Positions 31,867 to 42,106 of a stretch of 64,000 nt of DNA are shown one piece after another (the first letter of the stretch is position 1; the number at the start of each line of letters is the position of its first letter). Source of the DNA: Azolla caroliniana (Eukaryota; Polypodiophyta); the NCBI GenBank assembly GCA_043228905.1, contig JBHGNT010000006.1, positions 13,764,001 to 13,828,000 on the forward strand, in the 5' to 3' direction. The translations under genes were made by a program, and so were the position numbers. The notes beneath the pieces were generated by a model. That model made no database searches. It had not been told where the DNA came from and was given only the letters and a program-made list of their open reading frames with translations.

Positions 31867-32329
31867 TAACAGTCACATCATGCATCGAAAGGATCATGAC
31901 ACTCACATTATGACTCGAAAGGATTTGAACCCACGACCTTGTTGTGCACATGTCAAATCCTTAACCATTGTATTAATATTCTTATATGTATAGTCTCTAG
32001 AATATGAAATCTAATATCATAGGAATATTCTATATTACTCTACATTCTAGAATGACCTAGAATATTCTAGAGTGTTCTATACCACTAGAACCTTCTAGAA
32101 TACTCTAGAGATCTTCTAGATTACTCTACACTCTAGGATAACCTAGAATATTCTAGAGAGTTCTCTATTACTTATAAATAGGGATCTACCACCCATCCCA
32201 AACTTAAATTGGTTCAACGCCATTTTGTAGCCTACTCTTTGTAATCCAATTTACGCTTCAATATAATAATTCTCTTTCAATTATCTCTCTATCTCTTTTT
32301 CTCTCTCTTTCTCTCTCTCAGTCTTGACA
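31859..32329 (+). repeat. 3' LTR of chromovirus F
   Basis: 471 bp, copy of 26,545-27,015. It is preceded by the polypurine tract GAAGAAGGGGGATAG (31,844-31,858), which overlaps the end of the chromodomain frame. It contains the same antisense tRNA-like segment (about 31,909-31,980). Confidence 0.95.
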
Positions 32330-32334
32330 ATAAG

Positions 32335-32676
32335 ATTCCCGAGAGAGAGGAAGTGAGAAGAGGAGAGAGAGAGAAATAGGATGATGACAGCAACTCTTAT
32401 ATTATATGAAAGATAAGTACAAATCGGCTAAGAGGCTTAAGACTGGTGTTGAACCAATTTGGTTCAAAACAATGCCTTGTGCCTCCTTTTATAGTGTTTT
32501 TAGGAATAATCCTGAAGCTTCTAGAATGTTCCAGAGAGATCTGGAATATACATCAATTTTCTATGATAAAGCATAAATGAAAATAATATCCTACAAAATA
32601 CAATTCATAGTCTAATGGTAAGAGCTCGACCCATGTAGCATAAGGTCATGGGTTCGAGTCTTGTCATATCATGACA
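32335..32676 (-). repeat. 3' LTR of chromovirus B, larger part
   Basis: It continues 26,461-26,544 after removing element F and one ATAAG. The tRNA-like segment reads in plus orientation here (A box GTCTAATGGTAAGAGC at about 32,610, B box GGGTTCGAGTC at 32,650-32,660) and ends flush with the LTR border. On the minus strand the polypurine tract AAGGGGGAGATAG (32,677-32,689) precedes it. Confidence 0.92.
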
Positions 32677-32687
32677 CTATCTCCCCC

Positions 32688-32942
32688 TTAAAGACGACGA
32701 GTGGAACGAGTCGGCCCTAATTGCGGACCGGGTTTGTCCGGATACTTTCGGTGGAAATCAGCAAGAAGATCTTGTGCATTGGTACCATGCTCGACGGGTT
32801 CCCAAGTACGTTTGCTCAGACTATAACCGAGCCAATCGACCAAGTAATAAAGTTTGTTGCGAACAAGTTTGGAATCGAGGATGGCAACAACTTCATACTC
32901 CGGGCCGGTGTCCAACTCCAACGGGGGCGGCGGTGGTGTCAC
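32688..32942 (-). pseudogene. chromodomain of chromovirus B
   Basis: Reading leftwards: PPPPPLELDTGPEYEVVAIL, then LYYLVDWLGYSLSKRTWEP and DLLADFHRKYPDKPGP. This is a chromodomain with the aromatic W-L-G-Y and W-E-P positions kept. A frame break near 32,940-33,000 separates it from the integrase. Confidence 0.88.
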
Positions 32943-32989
32943 ACGATCGGGAATGGTGTTTGCTTTAGAAGGCTCAAGAAGAGAAAAAT

Positions 32990-34080
32990 GGAAAACCGGA
33001 TGTATCTGAAGCTGCGGAAGGTGACATCATTAATCTTCCCCGTAATACGGAAAGGACCGAGTCGTCGATAATCCAACTTGTCGCACGGTCGAGTAGTCTT
33101 GATGTGACGACGTAAGAGCCATACTCGATCTCCGATGGCAAAAGAGGAGGGAATCCGATGACGATCCGCATAAGTCTTTTGTGTGTGTTGAGCATGACGA
33201 AGGTGAGTAGAGAGATCCATCTGGATCTTGCGTAGCCTCTCCAAATGATCCTCGGCACGAGGGTTGGTAGGTAGCTCCAGAGTGTCGATCACCGACCAGC
33301 GAGGATGGAAACCGGAATAAGCGAAAAATGGGGAGACCCGAGTCGAGGAGTGAATAACATTATTATACGCAAACTCCGCAAAGTGGAGAATCTCGGCCCA
33401 ATCGTCCTATTGATAACTCAGGAAACACCGGAGATATTGCTCCAGCGTTTGGTTTGTTCGTTCCGCCTGTCCGTCGGTCTGAGGATGGTAGCCGGAGGAG
33501 AGGTTGCAGGAGACCTTGAGCATCTTGAAGAGATGCTACCAAAATTTAAGGAGACAAATTGCGGGCCTTGGTCACTGATAATACTGTCTGGGAGGCCATG
33601 ATGCCGAAATACCTCACGCATAACAAGAGCAGCGGTTTCCTCGCTAGTGATGGCTTTAGTACATGGCACAAAATGTGCCATCTTCGTATATCGATCGATG
33701 ACGGTTAGGATAGCATCGAACCCCTTCGAGACCGGCAGATTTGTGATAAAATCAAGACAAATAGACTGCCATGGCTTACTTGGAATCGGTAAAGGTTCCA
33801 ACAAGCCATATGGATGATGTCGTGGCATCTTTGCTCGGCAGCAAGCATCACAGGTCCGAACATAGTCGTCGACAAAACGGTGCATGTGGGGCCACCAAAA
33901 AGATCGTTGCACTAGCTCCAACGTCTTAGTACTACCGAAATGTCCCGCCGTATGGGTGTCATGACAATGTTGGACGATTTGAAGGCGACAGGAGCAATCG
34001 GGGACATATACACGCTTTTTAAAGAATAACAAACCATCATGATATTCGAATTGTCGGTAGTCAATACCTGGTTGTTGAGA
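32990..34080 (-). pseudogene. integrase of chromovirus B
   Basis: Starting at 34,080: zinc region (HCHDTHTAGHFGSTK...CDACCRAKMPRH), then LDFITNLPVSKGFDAIL, ISDQGPQF and the E-containing region near 33,465 (frameshifted). The C-terminal part is TYADRHRIPSSFAIGDRVWLL and KLDYRRLGPFRITGKI. Frameshifts occur near 33,530, 33,420, 33,300 and 32,995. Family role: insertion of cDNA into chromatin. Confidence 0.87.
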
Positions 34081-35453
34081 CTAAGAACAGGATGCCCGAG
34101 AAGTATCAATGTGCGCCAGGATGTCTTGAGCAAAACTATCTGTCTTCAAGGTTGCACGTATGTCATCGGTAATCCGTGAATCCATCGGGGTGTGAAAAAT
34201 CCGCGTCGTGTGCAATCGTGTTGGTCCCAAGATTACTTGCTTTTGATTATCAAATGTTGCGTCACCAGGACGAGGTGCAAGATATGAACGCCGTGATAGT
34301 GCATCTGCTTTTCCTTGCTGCTTCCCCGATCGATATGTGATTTTGAAGTCGAAACGCGTGAGGAATTGCACTCACCGAGCTTGCCGTCGATTTAGTACGC
34401 GAGCGTTCTGAAAATAAGCAAGATTTTTATGATCGCTAAAGACAATGACCTGATGTGGAGAGCCCTCTAAGCAATGCCGCCATTGTACAAATGAATCCAC
34501 GATGGCTAATAACTCCTTGTCATGTATTTCGTAGTTGATTTCTGCGACATCGAATTTGCGCGAATGGAAAGCCACCGGATGCAACTCTTCTTTATCGCCT
34601 TGTTGAGAAAGGATGCTACCGAGGGCGAAATCTGATGCGTCGGCCTCCATGATGTAAAGGCTTTCTTAAGATGCCGAAAAGCCATATCTGCTTCTATGGA
34701 CCAAAGAAATTCTTGGCCCTTCTTCGTAAGTTGTGTGAGAGGTAAAATAATCTTCGAGTAATCCTGTATAAACTTACGGTAGAAGTTAGCAAAACCTAGA
34801 AAACATTGTACATCTCGTACCGACCGTGGAATTTGCCACTCTAGTACAGTTTCGATTTTAGCTAGATCCATGGCGATGCCCTTTGAGGAGATGACGTATC
34901 CTAGAAATTCCACTTGCTTGCAGTCAAAGCTACATTTTTCTAGCTTAGCATAAAGACCATTCTCGCGGAGTCGTTTTAGTACTAATAGTACATGAGAATC
35001 GTGCTCTTCCTGGGTCTTCGAATAAATCAACAGATCATCCAGATAAATGATCAAACAGATATCCAAGAGGTCTCTGAATATATCATTTGCCATGTGTTGG
35101 AAGACTGCGGGTGCATTGGTTAGGCCAAACGGCATAACAATATACTCGAAATGCCCATACCGCGTGCGAAAGGCGGTCTTCCACTCATCTCCTCGTAGGT
35201 CGATTATACGCACGAGATTATACGCTCCTCGTAGGTCGATTTTAGTAAAAAACTTGGCACCATTAACTCGCTCTAAAAGACTTGATATAAGAGGAAGTGC
35301 ATACCTATTCCGGATGGTGACTTTATTCAATCCGCGATAATCAACGACAAGACGAAGTGAGCCATCTTTCTTCTTGACAAAGAAGATGGGTGCACCGGCC
35401 GGAGATTTCGAATGGCGGATGAACCCGCTTGTCAAGTTCTCCTCTATGTAGGC
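34081..35453 (-). pseudogene. RT and RNase H of chromovirus B
   Basis: The RT frame begins after a TGA at 35,453 (C-to-T type) with [19 protein letters not shown], and has FGLTNAPAVFQHM and catalytic [11 protein letters not shown] (about 35,030-35,060). At 35,190-35,242 a short duplication inserts a second IDLRG before DEWK. Near 34,640 a deletion shifts the frame at the RNase H start ([18 protein letters not shown]). RNase H continues to LSRRSYLAPRPG. Confidence 0.9.
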
Positions 35454-36209
35454 TCAAAGGACTTCTAACTTGGTGGGTGACAAGTTGTAAATTGGTCCCC
35501 ATGGTGGCTCGGTTCCTGGTTGTAAATCGATGGGACAGTCATAGGGACGGTGATGAGGAAGCGTACCGGCTTTTACCTTGTCAAATACATCAGCATAAGG
35601 ATGATATTTTGCTGGAAGTTGTACTGAGGAGTCTTTCTTAATAGTGCTAGAAGGATGTACTGATATTGCAAATAGGAACATTTCCTCCTTGGTTCCTTCT
35701 TCGCGTAGTTGATGGAGTGAAATGGTCGAAACTTGGTGAGTTGATTCTTGGGGTGGTCGATATCGGACTTCTCTTGTTCTCCAATCTATTGCTGGATTAT
35801 GTAATTCAAACCAAGGTAATCCTAGGACAATGGGATGCTCTGGACTACTAATTATATTAAATGATATTACACACACAAAACTACCTAGGACAACTTGAAT
35901 GGGTTCTGATTCTTCTATAATATTCCCGGAAGCAATGGGACGACCATCAATGACTACTACAGATGCGGGACGAGGAAGTTTTCTTAAGGATATCTGAGAA
36001 GCTTGGGCAAAAGTTCGATCCATGAAACAGGAATTAGCTCCGGAATCTAAAAGTGTTAGGACGGGTACTGGGGGAGTACTTTTAGTACTAACAAGGACTT
36101 GGGCTAGGAACACATTGCTAACTTGCTTGGAAGGAATGGAACCACTAATGGGCTGTACAGATCTAGGGCTGTTGTCCAACCAAACGGCTCCTATTTTGGC
36201 TGGACTCAA
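35454..36209 (-). pseudogene. protease and RT linker of chromovirus B
   Basis: 251-codon frame from SPAKIGAVWLDN, which opens inside the last codons of gag. Protease motif is TLLDSGANSCFMDRTFA, then GRPIASGNIIEESEPI and HPIVLGLPWFELHNP. It ends TKLEVL at a TGA that is CGA in homologues. Confidence 0.88.
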
Positions 36210-37363
36210 TCGTTTAACTCTTCATCTAATTGACTAAGGATGTCAAATTTATTTGAGCTACTTGGGCTATTAGTACTATGAATACTATCAAACACTCTAT
36301 TAGTACTATTAATACTATCAGACACTCCTAAGGGAAGAATTGACTCGGGTTTAGTACAGGCTACAATTTGATTTACCTGTCTTCTTGGCCTATGGGGACA
36401 ATTGATTGCGATATGCCCTGGTTCACCGCAATAAAGACATAATCGATTTGCACGTCGTCGTTGCTTTTCTTCTTCCGATAACGGGCCGCGTCGACGCATG
36501 GTATCGATCTCCATCGGTGTCGAAGTATTTGCTTGAGGAATATCTCGTGCAAATGGTCTAGCCGCGACTGCGGCGTAAGTGGGGTCCGGCCTAGGGCGTG
36601 GTATCTGTAATTGACGTTCCGAACGCCGTTCGAAGAGGCGGTTGTCACATCGGACCGCTCGACTGATTGCCTCCGTAAGAGACTTTGGTTCTTCGGGGAA
36701 GGTTAGAAGTAGATCTTTGACATCATTTCGCAGGCCATAGCGAAACTGCTCCATTAGTGCTTGATCATCCCAGGGTATGTCGGAAGCGAGTAGGCGGAAA
36801 TCCGCCCCATAGGCAGAGGCTGGACGATCGCCTTGACGCAATTGCCAGATCTTGTTGATCGCCGTCCTGATGTTGTCGGTGTCTTCAAAGCAGGCTTTGA
36901 ACTCACTAATAAAATTTTCAAAGTTATTAAGCAAGGGCGCTTGTTTTTCTAGAAGCGGAGCGAACCATGCTAAGGCTGAGCCACTAAGCAACGTGCCTAT
37001 TAAGCCGACTCGGGATGCATCAGTGGGGTATCAGGAAGGATGCATTTGGAGGACTAATCGTACTTGATTAAGGAATCCCCTGAATTGCGATCGCGTTCCA
37101 TCAAATTTCGCAGGAAGTCCAATCTTCGGCTCTTTATGAAATCCTTGGGGACTTGATCCTTGTTGTTGCAATGCCGGTTCGAGTTGTTGCACGCGTAACG
37201 CTAACTCCCCATGTTGTTGCTGCGTTTGTTGCTTTTCTAGAGCAATTTGTTGCAGATCCCCTATCAGCCGTTGGTTTTCTTGTTCCAGGGCAACAAACTT
37301 TTCTTTTAGGCACTGTAACTCGGAGAAAACGGATTGATATTCTTGGGCGCTAACAGTAGCCAT
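36206..37363 (-). pseudogene. gag of chromovirus B
   Basis: ATG at 37,363 (MATVSAQEYQSVF). N-terminal coiled coil with polyglutamine (EKQQTQQQHGELALR), Gag domain, CCHC knuckle CLYCGEPGHIAINC near 36,430. One TGA near 37,030 (homologues have Arg) breaks the frame. It ends DEELND.TGA, overlapping the pol frame. Confidence 0.9.
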
Positions 37364-37440
37364 AGTAGGGGGAAAAGGATAGGAGGATGAGGGAGAACGA
37401 CAAGTAGGCTGGAGGAAAGAGGAAAAAAATTGGTTCAAAC

Positions 37441-37866
37441 TGTTAGGAATAGTACTAAAGCAGAGATGGAATTAGTACTAAGAAGAGTAGTACTATTAGT
37501 ACTAAGAGGACGGGACTGCGTAAGATTCCCGAGAGAGAGGAAGTGAGAAGAGGAGAGAGACAGAAATAGGATGATGACAACAACTCTTATATTATATGAA
37601 AGATAAGTACAAATCGGCTAAGAGGCTTAAGCCTGGTGTTGAACCAATTTGGTTCAAAACAATGCCTTGTGCCTCCTTTTATAGTGTTTTTAGGAATAAT
37701 CCTGAAGCTTCTAGAATGTTCCAGAGAGATCTGGAATATACATCAATTTTCTATGATAAAGCATAAATGAAAATAATATCCTACAAATTACAATTCATAG
37801 TCTAATGGTAAGAGCTCGACCCATGTAGCATAAGGTCATGGGTTCGAGTCTTGCCATATCATGACA
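37441..37866 (-). repeat. 5' LTR of chromovirus B with self-priming PBS
   Basis: 426 bp. On the minus strand it is followed by PBS GTTTGAACCAATTTTTTT (37,440-37,423), complementary to AACCAAATTGGTTCAA in R (around 37,637-37,652), some 30 bp after the TATA box (CTATAAAAGG, 37,676-37,685). The tRNA-like segment is at about 37,790-37,866. Confidence 0.93.
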
Positions 37867-37871
37867 TTAAC

Positions 37872-40800
37872 CAACATTAGTAGCCAGGAGAGGAGGTGGG
37901 CGGAGAGACGACTTAGGGTGTGTGGAGTCCTCTCCCCCCACGAAGAAAGGTGGTCAGTGAAGGCCTTAGCAAAGACCGGACCGTTCTGGTTAGCTCGATG
38001 GGAATGTACGAAGTCATCGCGGACTTCGAGGAGAGGATTAGGTCGGATCGAACGGCCCGCGTAGATACGAAGTATAAGACTGTGGACCGGAAGGTGAGGC
38101 CAGTTGCGGCACCCTTGCCGGAGGGCAACGGAGAGCGGATAAAAGGGGTCACGTCGAACCCAAGTTTACGGAATCCAACCGACATAGGGCACCGGTTCAC
38201 CGACATAATGCTACGGGAGCTCAAGGTTGGTGGGGGTTGCTTTCTATTAATGGAGGAGGAGGACCGGTTTCGGAGGATGCTCGGAAGGCATGGGTAGGCC
38301 TTCGCATTCTCGCCGGAGGAGATCAGGTGTGTAGACCCGATAATCGTCGAGCCAATGGTGATCTTCACGGTACCACATGTGCCGTGAAATCTCAAACCGA
38401 TTCTGGTACCCAGAGCTCATATCCCAAACATGATGGAGCTGCTAAAACAGAATGTGGAGATGGGCATCTTTGAACCGTCGAGTGCCCCATATTCGAATCG
38501 GTGGTTTACCGTGCCGAAGAAGAACGGCACACTACACTTCATACAAAACCTGTAGCCGGTCAACAAGGTGACCATTCGAAACGCAGGTATCGGACCGACC
38601 ATTGATGAGTTCGCAGAGGCCTTCGCGGGGAGGTTGATCTACTCGGTCGGGGATCTGTTCTCAGGGTACGATCAGTTTCAACTAGCCGTAGAGAGCAGGG
38701 ACATCACGACAATGCGGACTCTTCTCGGCTTGGTGTGGATGTGTACCCTACTGCAAGGAGGAACGAATTCGGTGGCGCACATGGTGAACGGAAAGAACAA
38801 GGTGTTGAGGGACTGCATCCTGGACATCACTGTCGTTCCTAGACGACGTACCGATAAAAGGGTGTTTGGTGGTTGATGCAGACGAAACGGTCGGGCCGGA
38901 CGAATGCCAGAGGTTCATTGTGAACCACATCAATGACTGCGATAAGGTGTTGCAGAGGCTCGAGAGCGCGCGGCTCACCTTCTCCGGAGAGAAATCAACA
39001 TTCGGGCAGACAGAGATCCTGGTAGTCAGACACCTGTGCGGGCCCTATGGCCGGAAACCGTCCCCGGTGAAGGTAGAAGCCATCTTAGTGATGAAGGAAG
39101 ATTGTGGGTCTGTTACGGAGGTCCGTAGATTCTTGGGTGCGTGCGCGTTCTACCACATCTGGGTTTTGCACTACGTGCATGTTGTGGAACCCCTCTCGGT
39201 CCGGAGACGAAGGAGGCGCTCATCGTGGCACCGGCTCTCCGGAAAGCGGTTTACGGCAAGGAAGTTCCCATCTACGTGACAGTGGACACGAACCCGACCG
39301 AGATCGAGTCGGTGTCCAGTCAGGAGGACAAGGATGGCGTACGGTTCCCGATCCGGTTCGGGGCAAAGGTATTGAGCGAGCTTTAACGAGGATACACCCA
39401 AGTTAAGCGCGAGCTATGGGGTATCGTTTCGGCAGTTAAGGCCGACAAAGACTATCTGATCGGGACGGAAGTAATCATTGAGACGGATTGCCTACCGATT
39501 CTCGGTATGGTTTCCGGATGCACGACGCTGGACTTGGCAATGCTCTGGTGGATAGCGTACGTCAAGCCCCTGAATCCGAAAATGCGACACATTTCCGGAA
39601 AGGACAACGCCATGGTCAACATGCTTTCGAGGGCACGGTTCAGCGAAGAGGACGACATGGTTTTAGAAGACGAAGAAGTCGGCGAGGACTTCTTCGGATC
39701 AGTTGGCATGACAACTGGGACAAGGAGCAATCCGACGCTTTACGAGTTCTACGAGAGTGAATACGATGGAGAGTGGCTCCGGATCGGTAGGTTCCTACTG
39801 ACGATGACATCGGACGTGGCGTGGACGAGAGAAGAGGCCTGCCAGGTGCGGAAGAAGGTGTACCGGTTCTTCCTACGGGAAGGGCGCATATGGAAGCACC
39901 TAAAGAAGCGAAGTGGCACCCCACTCCACGTAGTGGCGAGGGAGGACGAGCAGAAAGCGTTACTTATGGTGTACCACGAGATTCCTTGGGCCGGACACCG
40001 CGGGACATGGGCCACATTCGAGAAGCTGAAGGGGAAGTACTGGTGGCCGGGACTATACCGGGACATGCATCGGTTCGTAATGACTTGCGAAAGGTATCAG
40101 ATGCACTCCATAGTCCGACATCAAGACGAGCTTCGCCCAACCTACCCGCCGACTTTCCACTTCATGTGGATGGTGGATCTGGTGACGATGTCGATGGGGG
40201 TAGGGCAGATGCGATATCTGGTGCTCGCTCGGGAGGACCTAACGAACCAGGTGGAAGGCTGAGCGTTGCAGAACAAAACGATCGCGGCCATGTGTCGGTT
40301 TCTAATCGAAGATGTGGTATGCCGGTACGGGTGCGTCAGCAAGATCGTGGCCGACTGCGGAGAACTAGACGTCCAAGAGGCTGAAGAGTTGTTTGACTGG
40401 CTAGGGGTTAAACTCTCGCTCACCACGGTGTACAATCCGGAGGCTAACGGGAAGGTGGAACGAGGACACGGGCCGATCGTCAAAGCGTTAGTATGAGCGT
40501 GTGGAGACCAAGTCGAGAACTGGCCGCGGCTCCTACCCTATGCGTTGTGGGCGGACCGGACTACGCATAGTTCGATAACGGGGTTCATGCTGGCAGAACT
40601 AATGTACGGGCAGATGCCGATCATGCCGGTGGAACAGACGATTTCTTCGTGGGCCGCTGTGGGCTAGAAGGACGAAATGAGCCAGGAAGAGTTGTTGGCG
40701 GTGTGGATCCGGCAACTTGAGCGGAGGCCGGAGGACGTGGAACGGGCGAAGGAGAAGCTGTGCGCGGCAAGGGAACGAAACAAAACCCGGTTCGACCGGA

Positions 40801-41108
40801 CGCACCGGCTACGACCAAAGAAGATCGAGGAAGGCGACTAGGTGCTGGTCTACAACAGCAGCCTCGACAACCAACACAAGGCGCTCCGCAAATTTGCGAG
40901 GAGATGGTTCGGGCCCTACACGGTGACGAGCATGAACGACAACGACACGTACCATCTTGCGGAGCTCGACGGGAGACAATTGGCTGTGCTGGTAGCCGGG
41001 AAGCGGATTAAAGCGTTCAAGAAGCGGTATGAAGACGAGTTGGAGCAGGGGAGCGATAACAACGACGATTGGTTCAGGGACGCCGATAGTCCGGAGGGCG
41101 ACGAGTGA
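37872..41108 (+). pseudogene. gypsy C pol (RT, RNase H, integrase)
   Basis: It resumes after the chromovirus B target site. 37,920-38,296 has a charged leader domain. RT follows from about 38,400 (MGIFEPSSAPYSNRWFTVPK, YSVGDLFSGYDQFQLAVES, TNSVAHMVN) with catalytic FLDDVPIKG reached only after a frameshift near 38,835, then VRRFLGACAFYH. The RNase H remnant is at about 39,380-39,560. The integrase has HEIPWAGHRGTW, CERYQMHS, a core ending NPEANGKVERGHG near 40,440, and a C-terminal LVYNSSLDNQHKALRKF-type domain. Frame breaks occur at 38,297, 38,552, 38,835, 39,200, 39,385, 40,261, 40,495 and 40,840. No protease motif was recognised. Confidence 0.85.
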
Positions 41109-41182
41109 AAGCGAGCCGGTTTTCTCCAGTATCTGTCCGTCTCCGGCGCATACCGGTGGATGTGCGGTTTGGTGGGGGTGGA

Positions 41183-41405
41183 TGTCGTGGAGAAAACAGG
41201 CCGAAAGCGGAATTGGCGAAGCAGGGCGCATGAACCGGTCCTACGCTTTTCCACACCAATTAATACCTTGTACATAACTAGGAGTAGGACGATGGGTGTA
41301 AATAGACTAGATGTGACGCATTGAATGTCTGGGAAATCAAAGAGTATCTCTGTCTGAAAGGACAGAGAATAAATTGATGAAAATGAGGGTGCAATGGCCT
41401 GCCTC
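41183..41405 (+). repeat. LTR C, 5' part, preceded by polypurine tract
   Basis: It starts TGTCGTGGAGAAAAC after GTTTGGTGGGGGTGGA (41,166-41,182). It matches, in reverse, 44,800-45,016. It breaks after GCCTC (41,401-41,405), where the inverted chromovirus A LTR starts. It is the missing half of the LTR at 6610-7042. Confidence 0.9.
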
Positions 41406-42106
41406 TGTCAAGAATAGTACTAAGACAGAGAAGGAATTAGTACTAAAAGAAGTATTAGTACTAAGAGAGGTGAAGAACTCTTGAGAGAAGGAAAGAGTGC
41501 GTGAAAGGGAGGGAGAGAGAGAGAGAGTGTGTGTGTGATGATAAGAGAAGATATATATTATGTGAAGAGAATGTACAGTAATAGCTAAGAGGCTTAAGAC
41601 TGGCGTTGAACCGATTTGGTTCAAAATAATGCCTTGTGCCTCCTTTTATAGTGTTCTAAGGAATACTCCTGAGTATTCTAGAATGTTCCAGAGAAATCTG
41701 GAATATACATCAATTTTCTATAATAAAACATAAATAATATTTTATGTATTACAATGTATGGTCTAATGGTCAAGAGCTCGACCTATGTAGCATAAGGTCA
41801 TGGGTTCGAGTCTTGCCATATCATGACACAATCCCCCCTTTAAAACGACGAGTGTAACGAGTCGTTTTGGATTGAGGACCCGGTTTGTGTGGATATTGAC
41901 GATGGAAGTTTTCAAGAAGAGCACGAGCATTGGTGACATTCTCTATAGGTTCCCAAGTACGCTCGTTGGGACTATATCCTAGCCAATCGACTAGATAGTA
42001 GAGCTTGTTACGAACAATCTTGGAATCAAGGATGGAGGCAACCTCGTACTTAGGTCCATCTTCAAGCTCGATCGGGGGTGGAGGCTATGTAATATGTCAT
42101 GGGATG
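41406..42106 (-). mobile_element. 3' end of chromovirus A, inverted (chromodomain, PPT, 3' LTR)
   Basis: The LTR is 41,406-41,828 (423 bp), closely similar to 7043-7459. A polypurine tract (AAAGGGGGGATTG on the minus strand) lies at 41,829-41,842. A chromodomain follows on 42,070-41,860 (LYYLVDWLGY, RTWEPIENVTNA) and ends at GGATG/CATCC 42,102-42,106. The flank GCCTC is the reverse complement of GAGGC next to the 5' LTR of A, so this is the other end of the same insertion. Confidence 0.88.

Larger units (their letters stand above)
26545..32329 (+). mobile_element. chromovirus F, young near-intact Ty3/gypsy element, TSD ATAAG
   Basis: 5,785 bp with 471-bp LTRs (26,545-27,015 and 31,859-32,329) that differ at only about three positions by eye, and ATAAG at both ends (26,540-26,544, 32,330-32,334). 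Gag is open; pol is open except for one TGA before the chromodomain. It is inserted in the 3' LTR of chromovirus B. By LTR similarity it is the most recent full-length insertion in the window. Confidence 0.96.
26461..37866 (-). mobile_element. chromovirus B (Ty3/gypsy), complete but decayed, TSD TTAAC
   Basis: The LTRs are 426 bp. The 5' LTR is 37,441-37,866. The 3' LTR is split by element F into 26,461-26,544 and 32,335-32,676 (84 + 342 = 426). The target duplication TTAAC is at 26,456-26,460 and 37,867-37,871. Gag, protease, RT, RNase H, integrase and chromodomain are all present in minus orientation. It lies in gypsy C between gag and pol. It is the closest relative here of chromovirus A. 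Confidence 0.93.

Noticed and set aside
38237-40496. Endogenous pararetrovirus (caulimovirid) origin of the RT
   Set aside because: RT is followed by an integrase and an LTR with polypurine tract, and gag sits with LTR C; this is gypsy, not a pararetrovirus.
41748-41828. A tRNA gene on the plus strand (A box, B box, partial acceptor pairing)
   Set aside because: It lies exactly within the end of a chromovirus LTR and recurs in other LTRs. The T stem and anticodon arm pair poorly, so a working tRNA is unlikely. Reported instead as an LTR module.
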